Assembly (NCBI GenBank): GCA_036172665.1
Contig: CM069877.1
Coordinates: 14,094,501-14,158,500, forward strand
From: Prosopocoilus inquinatus
Taxonomy: Eukaryota > Arthropoda > Insecta > Coleoptera > Lucanidae
Direction of reading: 5' to 3'
DNA: 64,000 bases
The translations under genes and the position numbers were made by a program. The notes beneath the pieces are model-generated. The model saw nothing but the letters and a program-made list of their open reading frames with translations, was not told the DNA's origin and made no database searches. Positions 45,688-56,429 of this stretch are shown in pieces (the first letter of the stretch is position 1; every line of letters starts with the position of its first letter).

Positions 45688-47540
45688 TTGTTTATAGAAA
45701 TCAAAACTACGCTTCATTTATTTAGTTTCTTGTGTAGGGCTAAACATCATGTTATGTTTTTAAAATTAGCTGCGTTGAACGTACGGTCGTTGTGCACAGG
45801 ATGTGAGGAATTCCTAGACATAATTTTACATTATGATTTTGATTTTGTTGGGGTGACAGAGACCTGGTTGAATGAGAACATTAATTCTAATATAGTTCAT
45901 ATACCAGGATATTATTTACTTCGTGAAGATATAATTGGAAGGGGTGGTGGGGCAGGCCTTTACATTAAAAATCGTATTTCCTATAAAATAATTAATTTAG
46001 AATTCAGTAATATCACTCATAGTCAATCCCACGACCCTTTGCCAGAACCTTTTAGTAATCCAGAGCTTATTAATAATTTCTTTCTGGATACAGTAAACCA
46101 GATGGTTGGCAGCGCTGATGTCAATACCTTATCATATTACTTAAATAATCGTCTAAATGACAATCAGCGGTGGTTTGCGTTTGGTATTGTGTCTGAAAGC
46201 GATGTTGAAAAGGCTATTAGGTCTATTAAATCGAATGCCTGTGGATACGATGGTATTTCCATGCATATGATAAAATTATGTTTACCTCTGTTAAGTAAAT
46301 ACATTGCACATGTCATAAAATTCTAGAGAAAATTGCCGTTGACCAATTCAAAACATATATACAAGCAAATGAGTTGTTACCTCCTTCGCAATCGGGATTT
46401 ATAACCGGATTTAGTACAAGTACCGCCCTACTTAAAGTTACCAATGATATTATAAGCGCTACGGACAGAGGTGATCTTACTACTGTTGTCTTAATAGATT
46501 ATTCGAATGCTTTCGATACTATCAATCACGAATTGATGTGTGCCAAGCTTCATTACCTCGGCTTTAGTGACCTCGCGGTACATTTTATAAATTCTTATTT
46601 GGAAAACAGAACGCAGGCTGTTTCCGTGAACAATGTAATGTCTTCATTTCGAATTATAGATTCTGGAGCGCCACAGGGATCAATATTTGGGCCAATTCTC
46701 TATACTCTGTACACATCAGATTTTCACAAGCAAATTTATTATAGTTACCAACCAGTCGACTTACCTGCAGCTTCTATTTTAATAAATGAGGAAATTCAAC
46801 ATTTAGTCACTATATCAAATAACCATTCTTTACATATCAATCCACACAAGTCATCTGCAATAATATTCGGTAGTTCCAAAGACCGGCAGCGGGCCGTAGA
46901 CAGTATAAATATAAGTATTGATAATACCAATATTTCAGTTACCGAAACAGTTAAAAGTTTAGGTGTAATTATTGATAATAACTTAAGATTTACATCACAT
47001 ATTAATAAGTTAATACAAAAATCGTATTCGGTGTTAAGACGTTTATACATGAATCGACAATCTCTTCCTTTAGGATTGAGAATCCAGTTATCCGATTTAT
47101 TGTTGTTATCTTTCTTCAATTATTGTGATGCTGTCTACGGCCTATGTTTGGATGTTTTAAACTGTCAAAGAATACAAAAAGTACAGAATTCTTGTCTTCG
47201 TTTTATCTATGGACTCAGGAGAAGAGACCATGTGTCAATGAAACTGCAACAAGCAGGTTGGCTTAACATGGCTAACAGAAGGTTACTCCACACGGCTTGT
47301 TTGATACATAAAGTGTTTATTACTTTATCTCCTTCGTGTCTTAGCGTATTATTAAATTCGAGGTACTTATATCATGACAAAAATTTGTGACGTATTAGTA
47401 CATTGCACATAACTCCCCACACCACTTCGCTTTTCGAAAGATCATTTTCATATAATGCTGTAAAGATCTACAATTCTATATCACATGAGATTAAATCTCT
47501 GCCGCTTACTAGTTTTAAGAAAAGATATCGTGATTATCTT
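45688..47540 (+). pseudogene. LINE ORF2 remnant (AP endonuclease and reverse transcriptase)
   Basis: 45750-45990 encodes the endonuclease start: AALNVRSLCTG (catalytic asparagine region), FVGVTETWLNE (catalytic glutamate) and GRGGGAGLYI. An internal deletion then jumps to the pre-RT FGIVSESDVEKAIRSIKS. A stop lies at 46324. From 46374 the reverse transcriptase continues with SQSGFITGFSTSTALL, VLIDYSNAFDTINHEL and SGAPQGSIFGPILYTLY. The catalytic (Y/F)ADD segment expected next is missing: SDFHKQIYYSYQ runs straight on. The C-terminal part has LHINPHKSSAIIFGSS and VKSLGVIIDNNL, with the last residues past a frameshift near 47390. Jockey/CR1-like clade is inferred. Confidence 0.88.
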
Positions 47541-47710
47541 CTGTCCATGCAAAACTGACTGTGTGTTCCATGGCGTACGTATGTGTATAAATTTTATATG
47601 TAACATGTAAGTTAGATAATGGACTTGGTTGAGTGGTAGAGCAGCATTGCTGAACTCCGCCAAGTAAAATAAAGGCAAGTTATTATTATTATTATTATTA
47701 TTATTGCCAG
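47541..47710 (+). repeat. LINE 3' tail with (TTA)n microsatellite
   Basis: After the ORF2 end a short 3' untranslated part (GTTGAGTGGTAGAGCAGCAT) leads to AATAAAGGCAAG and a (TTA)n run to about 47704, a common 3' terminus for this kind of LINE. This marks the LINE's right border inside the hAT element. Confidence 0.75.
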
Positions 47711-48741
47711 ATGACACAAAAAATTAAGGCGTCGCAGAGTTTTACGACCAGTTTCAACGGTTAGAATAAACATTCGATTAAATTCCCACGAAATATGGAA
47801 ATATGAAATGTAGCTACGGCCGCTTGTGAAAGATTGTGTATCCAAAGCTAAAAATACAAACTCTGGGTCGATGAAAGTCCAACTTGAGGCGTTTATAAAG
47901 ACGAAACTGCAAAATCCTAAGATGATTTACTGCCGGAGCGTTTTGAGATGAACAAAAAACAGTTTGCGACTGGCACCACAAAATTAGATCGAGGCTTGGG
48001 ATGCAATTTTGTGTTGTAAAATACAATCATTCTGCGACGAAAATGATGATACATAAATAATAAAAGCAAGCGAGAAATGTTCACACGATATCTACGAGTA
48101 CGTTTCTTTCGAAAGCGGTTTTTCAACAAGAAGACGAAATTATTATTTCTTGTAGTATGTTTGAGCTGGTGTTTTTAATTTGGCGATTGCGATACTTTCC
48201 GATTCACAAAATGGAAGTATCGGTACTTTAAGAGTATCGAAACAACGATGTTGATGTTCCGATGCCATTCGATACCCAAAAAATATCGATACTTATAAAA
48301 AAAGTATCGAAATATCGCATGCATCCCTAATCTCACACGACCAGTTTGTATAAGGCAGCGTTTCTCAGCCTTTCGGTATCTGCGACCTAATTTTCATCCC
48401 CCCCCCCACTCTCCTCTCATACAATAACAATACATTTCGACGCTAAAGTACACTACGTCCTTAATTACAGATCTTAAAAATTACCAAGAACAGATAAATT
48501 TATTGATATTTGGCAACACCACACCGATACGTTGCATTGACAAAACGAGAATCGAAGTGTCTTTCTATTGCTCACTGTCTTACGACCACCATGTCGGACA
48601 TTCTCGCGGGTTCATGAGAAGTTCCCATTTGTCTGGAACATTCTGGAATGTCTGCGCAAGCCTGTATAGATTCTACATCTCGTTCAATTTCAGTTGTATT
48701 TTGCGTGTTAACTGCAATTCACGGCAGATTTATACAGAAAC

Positions 48742-50571
48742 ATGGATAAATTTTTAAGTGGGCGCAAGCAAGCATTAGACGACAATGCAGCATCAACAAG
48801 AGCAGAGAGAGTCGATTCCAAAGATAAAATCAAAAAAATATTCTCAAGAATACTTAAATTTTGGGTTTATCGGTACTGAAATGAAAATGAAGTAAATGAA
48901 GAAGAAAGGCCCATCTGTGTCATTTGCTCAAAAGTTTTGGCAGCAGACAGTATGAAACCTAATAAACCTAAACGACATTTGGAAACGCTTCATAGTGAGT
49001 ACGTTAACAAACCCCGAGATTTCTTCGAATTCAAATTAAAATCATATGAAAAGCAAAAATCATTTTTTAAAAAAACTTTGTGAATGAAAAAGCTTTATTT
49101 GCCTCTTATAAAATTTCATATAAAGCAGCCAGATGTAAAAAACCACATACCATTGGTGAAAAGCTTATGCTGCCAGCTGCAATTGAGATTGCAGAAACTC
49201 TGGAGATAATTTTGCCAAATAATTCAAATCATACATCATACCTCTACCAAATGATACTGTTGCCCGTCCAATTGGTGGAATTGGATTTCTGGAAGTTGCG
49301 TGACAAATTATTTTCAATTCAGCTTGATGAGGCAACAGATAGCAATAAAGATGTTCATTTAATTGCGTATGTTCGGATTTTGTGATGGTATGTCAGGAGT
49401 AGAAGAACTACTTGTCTGCAAACCAATAGAACTTAAAGCAACAGCACTCGCATTATTTGCTATCTTAAATGATTTTATAAACGAGGCAAACATAAAATGG
49501 AAAAATTGCGTCGGAATATGCACCGATGGTGCTCGTACAATGTCTGCAAGATTTCCAAGTTTACAAGCACTTGTGAAACAAAAATCTCCGCAGTGTGTCT
49601 GGACACATTGCATGATCCACAGAGAAGCTCTGTCTTCTAAAGAAATGAGAAATTAACTACGGTTGTAACCGTAGTAAATTATATAAAAATGAGACCCCTA
49701 AAATCAAGAATATTTTCTGCACTCTGTAAAGACATGGTTGCAGTACATTCAGCGTAACTATTTTATTGCGAGGCAAGATGGTTGTCACGTGAGAAATGAA
49801 ATTTTTGCAATGCGTTTATAAATTAAGAGTTGAAATCGCCATTTTTCTAGAAGAGGAAAACCGAACAGAAGCCGAGAAGTTTGGAGATGTTTTTTTTCCC
49901 GATGAAACTGAGCTACTTGGTCATTGACATATTCGAAAAATTAAATAACTTGAATCTTCAACTCCAAGGAGCAAACTCAAATATGTTGGATACGAGTGAA
50001 AAAATTAATGCTTTTTGTAGAAAATTGGAATAGTGGAGCAGAAATTTAAAGCAAAAAAATCTAGAAATGTTTCCAAATGTGCGTAAAGGTGTTAAAACTT
50101 ATAAGTCTGAAGAACAACATGTGAAAGTTGTTTTTGTAACCATTGAAAATCATTTAGCCACGCTAGCAAAAAATTTTAAAAAGTATTTTCTTGCTGACGA
50201 CAACTTACTAGCAAGCTACGAGTGGGTCATTTCAAAATACTCCCAAAGATCTCTCAACTGCCGAAGAAGAAATCTTCAAAGACTTTACAGTAAGTGACGA
50301 AATCAAAAGACAATTTAGTAATAAATCAGTCTTTGAATTTTGGGCGGGGGTAGATGATCAGTTTTCTGCATTGAAAACGAGAGCATTTCGCATACTAGTA
50401 CCATTTTCAGTATCCTGCCTTTGCGAAACTGGATTTTCTGCGGTGGCTGCTCTGAAGACAAAATATAGATCTCAGTTAAATATAGAAAAAGAACTCAGAG
50501 TGTGTATTTCTAATATTAAACTTTCTTTTGAAAAACTTTGCTCTACAAGACAAGCCCAAGGAAAATACTAA
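48742..50571 (+). pseudogene. ZBED/SCAND3-like hAT transposase, multiply frameshifted
   Basis: The start reads MDKFLSGRKQALDD. A BED-type zinc finger follows with RPICVICSKVLAADSMKP and KRHLETLHSEY (48905-49005, C-C-H-H), then FFEFKLKSYEKQKSFFKK. In shifted frames come KPHTIGEKLMLPAAIEIAET (49140-49200), SIQLDEATDSNKDVHLIAYV (about 49318-49370), CKPIELKATALALFAILNDF, WKNCVGICTDGARTMSARFP and VWTHCMIHREALSSKEM (to about 49650). The hAT dimerisation end has PFSVSCLCETGFSAVAALKT and YRSQLNIEKELRVCISNI (50400-50520). This order matches ZBED5/SCAND3-like transposases of vertebrates and insects. Many stops and indels show a long-dead copy. Confidence 0.88.
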
Positions 50572-50720
50572 TAAATAATCATGAAAGTTGTTTTTAATTT
50601 AGTATTGATAAGTTAATTATTAAATACATTGTGCAATACGGATACAACTTTATTTATAAGTGTATTATGTCAGCGTAAATGTGTATTTTATTTTATGTTA
50701 TGTCAGAATGTATTTTATTT

Positions 50721-52050
50721 TAGTGCTGGCAAAAACCAGAAAAAATTGAAACCGAATAATCGGTTTCTTTAAAAACCGGTTTTGGATGAAACCGGTTATC
50801 CAAATAATGGTTAAAACCGACTATTCGAATATCCAAAACCGATTATTCAGATATTCGAATATCCAAAAACCGATTATTCAGATATTCGAATATCCAAAAA
50901 CCGATTATTCGGATATTCGAAAAACCGACTATTCAAATATCCAAAAACCGACTATTTGGATATTTGAAAAACTGTCTTGAATATATTCAAACAACGACTA
51001 TTCGAAAATCGGTTAATTAGGTATTAACAACAACTGATTTATAAAAAACAGACTCCACTGAATTTTATCTCTAAACGCCAATTTTACAATGGCCACATAT
51101 TTTTGAAATATAATTATGAATTACGTGTTACGTTACAGGTTATAGTACAGAAGGAAATGCGATGTACTAGTGGTTTAAAAGTTTGTTATTTCCAAGGCAA
51201 GAGCGCCACTAATGGTTCTGGTTTTTATTCAGATGAAGATGTTTTCAAACATTTCAATTTTGTGATTTTCTAATTTATAAGGACTCACACATCTAAAACT
51301 TACTAATAATAGTTTTCGTTTTCTTTTCGTTAAATAAGATAAATGTCAGTTATTCTTGTTCTATTTAATGAACAATGTTCAACAAATCATAGAAGTAATG
51401 CAAATATTTTATGTTGTAAAAATTCATTATGGTGCCGGACAACATCTGTACCATAAATTATGGTATTTTGATCTACAATAAACTTTTCTTGAATTCTCCG
51501 AAAGACGGTTGGGTGCGGTCGAAAAAGGCTACTCACAACAAAAACTAAAATTATTTTAATTCTTCTTCTAATCTGTGGATTAGATCATACCACTTGACAC
51601 TTACATTTTTTTACGTAGTGAACATAACAGATAAGATTTACTTTCAGTTTTTCTTTGTTTAATACTTCCAACATTTTCAATTTTATTTGAGTTTTAAATT
51701 TGCTGTCTCAAATTCCTAAGATTATCTTTAAATGCGTGAAAAAAATAAATACGTAATTGTGCACAGTTATTTGAATTACAGGTAGTTAGGCTATTTGAAT
51801 ATTTTTCATCGTTCGAATAACCGGTCATTCGAGTATCCGATTATCCAAAAACTGATATTATTCGAATATCCGGTTATCCAAATACTTGGATATTCGAAAA
51901 TCCGATTATCCAAATAATTGTATATTCGAATAACCGATTATTCCGAAAACCTGTTATCTGGATAACTGGTTTTCGGTTTTGTTTAAAACCTCGGGTAATC
52001 CAAAACCGGTTAACAGGTTATCCAAAAAACCGATTTGGTTGGCAGCACTA
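50721..52050. mobile_element. nested non-autonomous hAT element, 1330 bp, perfect 8-bp target duplication
   Basis: Ends TAGTGCTGGCAAAAACC and, inverted, TAGTGCTGCCAACCAAA. TTTTATTT flanks it exactly at 50713-50720 and 52051-52058. Both subterminal regions (50745-51020 and 51795-52035) consist of degenerate units of the AACCGATTATTCGAATATCC kind in both orientations, potential transposase-binding clusters. The central 750 bp is AT-rich and non-coding. It sits inside the 48356-52132 element and so is younger. Confidence 0.92.
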
Positions 52051-52140
52051 TTTTATTTTGTTTTTCCTTCAGTTAATTAAATCATTTTTTTTCGCCCCCT
52101 AAGGGGCGCGCTTCACAGGTTGAGAATCGCTGGTATATGG

Positions 52141-53138
52141 TGTAAAAAATAACCGAAGGATATTCTCCTCATTAAGGAAATCAAAAACTCTATGACACGC
52201 TTTAGTATGATGATATGTTTTAAAATCAGTATTTCCCTAAAAATAATATTTTGGGTTGAAAAGTTTTAATTTATGAAATTTTTTGCCTAATTAGTACAGT
52301 TTGCGCCCTTATCGTTCGCCGCCCCCGTCCCTTCGTAATTGGAAATTCATAAAGTTTCGGCCGGAGTTCGCGCACCGCAGCTCGTCGTCTGTCACTTCCG
52401 CAAACAAATAACTCCGCTATAATGTTTACGATATACATAATACGCCACGTTTGCTGGTATAATAGCAGCTGACGCCTGAAATAATATCGCCGAATCCTAG
52501 TTTGTGTACTTTGCGATTTCTCCTCGCCGCTAGACAAGCCGCATTTTAAGTAAACGAAAATACACGCGCACATTAGAATTTCAGGCTAATTTGAATTCCC
52601 CGGTCGACCGCCGCCACCGCCGCCGCGGCGCTCCAAACTTTTTTCGGCTCGCCAGAGGAAATTTAAAAGGCTCTTGTAAACGTTTCCTGGTTTAAAAACA
52701 AAAGAAAAGAAATTTGACATATTGATTCACGCAATTGGATTTGACGACACAGCCGCGGCGCACAGTGGTCGAAATGAGTGGTCTACGTAGACAAAAGTGT
52801 AAAACTCATGACAATAATTTTGAGAAATTTTGCCTTTAATTGCTTTGGAGAAGATTGTATTTCAATAAATTAAAAGAATTGCTCACAGACAATAATTCTC
52901 AGTTTTATTATTACTGTTACCGTAGCTATAAATTGAACGTCCCTGCTAACACCCTTTCGGTGCTATTTGTTACGTTAGGTTTGTTTATTTATTTCTGTGA
53001 GTCTTATAATATTAGCGTTGTTAAAAGTGCTATGAATACATCGGCAGAAGGTATATGAACTTCTTATTTAATACTATTTTCCAATAATAATATATATTTC
53101 GTTTTGCGCGTTCCTTAAAGTTTGCAACAGAGTCAAAA
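52141..53138. other. unique DNA without recognised genes
   Basis: 52270-52690 is CG-richer, with a CCGCCGCCACCGCCGCCGCG patch near 52609. A minus-strand 100-codon frame here has no family features. The rest is AT-rich. Possibly unique intron DNA of the sidestep-family gene. Confidence 0.45.
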
Positions 53139-53330
53139 TACGTGGGCTGCTGGAAAATTTTCTGGAATCTAGTAGGTCTAGAATTGTTAGCGTTTATCAA
53201 CTGTCATATTTGAAAAAATTGACGTTTTTCGTCTATAAGTCTGTATAAGTGAACTAGTTTTGTTTGTACAGCATTTGAGAAAAAGTAATTTTGTGTAAAC
53301 ATTGAAATCTCGCGTGAAAATTTTCGTGCC

Positions 53331-54261
53331 ATGATTTTTTACGATTTCAAATGTAGTCTAACGCCGAAACAATGCCTCGATCGGCTTCATTTGGTTTTTG
53401 GAGATGAAACACCATCAAAGAGCAGTGTTTATAATTGGTTTGCCGAATTCCAGCGTGGACGTACCTCTCTCAGTGACGAATTTCGTGAAGGTCGTCCATC
53501 AACATCTGTTGTTGCCACTAATGTAGATGCAGTGCGTGAAATGCTTGAGCGAGATCGATATGTGACATACCGTGAGATTCAAGCATCCTTACGCATTGAC
53601 ATGAAAGCAATACACCAGATTTTGCATGATCATTTGAACGTAGAAAGCTTTGCAGTCGTTGGATCCCACACAATTTAACAGATGCGCAAAAGCAGGGTCG
53701 TGTGAAAAGGTGCGAAGAAATGCTCAAGAAAAAACAATGGAGGTCGTTCAAATTTAGTTTATAACATCGTTACTGGTGACGAAACGTGGATCTATTCATA
53801 CGAGCCAGAAAGTAAACAACGATCTACCATTTGGGTATTTCAAAATGAACCAAAACTAACAACAGTTGTCCGTTCACGCAGTGCTGCGAAGCAAATGATT
53901 GCTTGTTCCTTTGGTTTAACTGGACATGTAGCAACCGTGGCTTTAGAGGATCGAAAAACCGTGAATGTTGATAGGTATACTACAATTTGTTTGCCGGAAG
54001 TCATCGATCAGATAAGAAGAAACAATCGAAATCGACGAATTATTCTCCATCATGACAACGCCAGCTCTCACTCAGCCCGTCAAGCAGTTGACTTTTTGTC
54101 CAACAAAAATGTTGAATTAATGACTCATTGTCCATATTCACGTGATTTATCACCTAATGATTTCTTTTTGTTCCCAAATATCAGAAATAAAATGCGGGGT
54201 GAGCGATTTTCGTCGGCTGAAGCAGCGGTTGGAACATACCGGACACTGGTTTCTGAGGTAC
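53331..54261 (+). pseudogene. mariner transposase remnant
   Basis: MIFYDFKCSLTPKQCLDRLH to about 53640 is the helix-turn-helix half; a 1-bp deletion then shifts the frame. The catalytic half keeps VTGDETWIYSYE (about 53772), ILHHDNASSHSAR (about 54045) and YSRDLSPNDFFLF (about 54134), so the three aspartates survive. Its linker retains the WIPHNLT-like form in a shifted frame, which the 33435 copy has lost. The conserved reading ends at the insertion point 54261; the open frame that runs on to 54566 is insertion sequence. Confidence 0.9.
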
Positions 54262-54822
54262 ACTTCTGCTATAAAGTTTTCGGAGTACGAGACATGCCAC
54301 TGGCAGTAAGAAATTTTATGCTTTTCAATTATGAACCTTATAGCTTTTACAACCGTACCTGCTACCCCGATAATAAAACCGGTCATCGCAAACACAGCGA
54401 TTTAACACAGATGCGAACTTATTCAACCAACTTGAATAATCTTCTAGAAAGACTTTCATTCAACTTTTCAACTTATTTTACTGATGTCAGATTTGAGAAG
54501 AAACTAAAAAGAAGAATATTATTGTTTCCTCTGTGGCGTAGAATGAAATATGTATATTATTTTTAACGCAAGTATTGCAATTTCTAAGTATTACACATAT
54601 CATTCTATATTCTAGGAGTTTAATACTATATTTGTTAAGTTTCCTAAATTTGTATGATTCTGAATAATTTTAATGAGTTAATTATTCGATCAATAAGTAT
54701 CATCAGTAAACTTATTATTTAAATGAAATTAAGTTATTTTTAATTTATTTCACTGTAAATTCTTACAATATTATATGATACCGTATAAAAAAGAATAACA
54801 TACACTGGAAAAAGTATTCAAG

Positions 54823-55180
54823 ACTTTATTATTGAGAACAACGAAAAATACAAGTAAAAACAAAAGTAAAAATTAACAAAACAATAAATCACGTATATAT
54901 TTACAAAAAAAAAACCGGACCAATAATACTGTGACATATTTCTCAATAATAAATTAGTAGACTCTATTATTGAGAACAACGAAAAACTTATTACAAGTAA
55001 AAACAAAAGTAAAAATTAACAAAACAATAATTCACGTATATATTTACAAAAAAAAACCGGACCAATAATACTGTGACATATTTCTCAATAATAAATTAGT
55101 AGACTCTATTATTGAGAACAACGAAAAACTTATTAAAAGTAAAAACAAAACTAAAGTAAAAATTAACAAATCAATAATAA
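54823..55180. repeat. 141-bp tandem repeat, 2.5 copies
   Basis: Units begin ACT-TATTATTGAGAACAAC at 54823, 54961 and 55102, each with ATCACGTATATATTTAC- and ACCGGACCAATAATACTGTG-like blocks. The third is partial. Within each unit CTCAATAATAAA inversely echoes TTTATTATTGAG. It lies within the 54262-56340 element. Confidence 0.9.
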
Positions 55181-55567
55181 CAATAACCTGGGAATATTTA
55201 CCTTTTATGTTTAGAGTTAATAAAATAAGTCACGGCATGTATAGATGCTTCATTTTAGGATCCGCAGAAAAACATAACAGCATAAAAGTCATAGGTTTTT
55301 ATACGTGATATCTCTTTATCACAAAGAACAAAAGGGTATCATAAAACAGACGTTCGGTAAAATGAAACATAATTTTTCTTGATGTCGAAAATATTTTACA
55401 TGAATAGATTTCTTGACATGTGAATAAGACGTGTATGATAAAATTGAATTGAAAATATCAATATATTAACATTTATAAAATAAAGATGACGTGAAAAAAT
55501 GTAAAATATAACGGAAATGCTTAAATAGTATAATAGAAACCGCTTAAATAGCGACATCCTGCGATCG

Positions 55568-55614
55568 CTTCTGCTGACGAAGCCCCAAATAGGACTGAAA
55601 CAGCTGTACAGAGG
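55568..55614 (+). ncRNA. type I hammerhead ribozyme
   Basis: All core parts are present in order. Stem I 5' strand CTTCTG (55568-55573); CTGACGA (55574-55580); stem II AGCCCC-AAAT-AGGACT with a C-A mismatch; GAAA (55597-55600). Stem III is CAG/CTG with no loop (ACAGCTGT palindrome); then U (55607) and A (55608) at the cleavage site; stem I 3' strand CAGAGG (55609-55614), pairing six for six with one G-U. Cleavage is expected after A55608. The near-zero stem III loop is like ribozymes that work as dimers in Penelope-like and retrozyme repeats. The AAAT loop with CCC/AGGAC is close to the satellite-type hammerheads. Confidence 0.78.
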
Positions 55615-55709
55615 AACGGGACAAAATAACTAGAATCAAAATTGTGAGGTCTTCTATTTACTTAAAAATAAATAAAATCGAACATATGTCCTAATTGTTA
55701 TTATTTTCT

Positions 55710-55771
55710 TAAAATTATGTGAGCTTTCCGTATGGCAAAGCTTGTCGGTGAGCTAATAAATCACCCTGTAT
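55710..55771. repeat. dispersed repeat end (copy 2)
   Basis: GGCAAAGCTTGTCGGTGAGC, then TAATAAATCACCCTGTAT, matches 9717-9780. It lies within the 54262-56340 element, linking that element to a repeat in the sidestep intron. Confidence 0.7.
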
Positions 55772-56429
55772 TTCATATTTACTAAAAATCTATTTATGTA
55801 TTTCTCGTAATGAAAATTTTAGAATCCACAGAAAAACATACACAAACTACAAACGAATAAAATTTTTGTGAAGTCAAACAAACCAGAAGTGTATAAAGGC
55901 AGAAATTTGGTATAATTATAATTTTTCAGATTAATTAACATCGTCGATCCTTTATAGCAATTTAACATTTATATGTCTTTATAATATGATCTGAAATCCT
56001 GTTATTTAACAATATAAAATATTCTAATTAAAAAAAAAATTTTTTGTTCAATTTTTAAGTTAAAGCAAAAGAGAACAAACAAATTCGCCACCGCGTCCGC
56101 GTTCGCAACCGCGCGTCGCCTCAATAAATACCCGGAACCAAATACTGGCAACGAAATTCAACAAACCATAAACATCTGCACCGGCCAGGGTTTAATAGGA
56201 CCTAAGTAAACAACCCTCGTATCGGGGTGCGGAGAAAGTGTCTCTGTTCCTTAAGGTTCGAAATATATTAGGCCCGTTTCAATAAGGTTCAAATTCGAAC
56301 GATTTTATTGCTTTTCATTTCGAAACTTTTAAGCATTAGTGTACCATCTTTAGAGTGGAAAACGTGTTTTAGAAATTGGTTCGAGCATATGCAAAAGTAT
56401 ATTGACGTCAAAGGCGAATACTTCGAAAT

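Larger units (their letters stand above)
44046..48329. mobile_element. hAT-type element with an inserted LINE, 4284 bp
   Basis: The termini are TAGGGATTCATAC and, inverted, TAGGGATGCATGC. The subterminal regions are rich in GTATCGATAC-like repeats. Flanks are ATCTCACG (44038-44045) and ATCTCACA (48330-48337), an 8-bp duplication with one mismatch. No transposase remains; the interior is mostly the LINE at about 44.6-47.7 kb. Frames at 44088-44429 and 47710-48160 are not recognised. Classified as hAT by the 8-bp duplication and TAGGGATG ends. Confidence 0.8.
48356..52132 (+). mobile_element. hAT element (ZBED-type), 3777 bp, with a nested hAT
   Basis: Termini CAGCGTTTCTCAGCCTTTCG and, inverted, CAGCGATTCTCAACCTGTGA. 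Flanks are GTATAAGG (48348-48355) and GTATATGG (52133-52140), an 8-bp duplication with one mismatch. It contains a broken BED-finger transposase and, at 50721-52050, a later insertion. Only 26 bp separate it from the neighbouring hAT element to its left. Confidence 0.92.
54262..56340. mobile_element. unclassified 2.08-kb element with GTAC target duplication, containing a hammerhead ribozyme
   Basis: Delimited by the interrupted mariner: GTAC lies on both sides and the mariner reads continuously if the insert is removed. The ends are weakly inverted: ACTTCTGCTATAAAGTTTTC against ACTAATGCTTAAAAGTTTCG (right end, reverse complement). No transposase or reverse transcriptase is recognised; an initial frame (about 54270-54566) is unplaced. 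Inside are a 141-bp tandem repeat, the ribozyme at 55568-55614 and a dispersed repeat end at 55710-55771. Four-base duplications occur in a few DNA transposon groups (for example Chapaev, Sola, Ginger), but no end consensus matches convincingly. Confidence 0.75.
53141..56429 (+). mobile_element. second mariner copy, split by a 2.08-kb insertion
   Basis: Starts CGTGGGCTGCTGGAAAA after TA (53139-53140) and follows the 33262 copy closely. The left part runs to GTAC at 54258-54261. The right part resumes at GTAC (56341-56344) with CATCTTTAGAGTGGAAAACG and continues to about 56429, where similarity stops before the 3' terminal repeat. The transposase start codon is lost (ATTGAA in place of ATGGAA), there are frameshifts near 53640 and 53730, and the 3' end is missing. 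Confidence 0.93.

Noticed and set aside
52271..52573. 100-codon minus-strand frame
   Set aside because: No family features and a composition-driven open frame; not convincing as the missing sidestep Ig1 exon, since the Ig cysteine and tryptophan spacing is absent.
53895..54566. 223-codon frame that continues past the mariner transposase
   Set aside because: After 54261 it reads into the inserted element, so the fusion is an accident of the insertion, not a gene.
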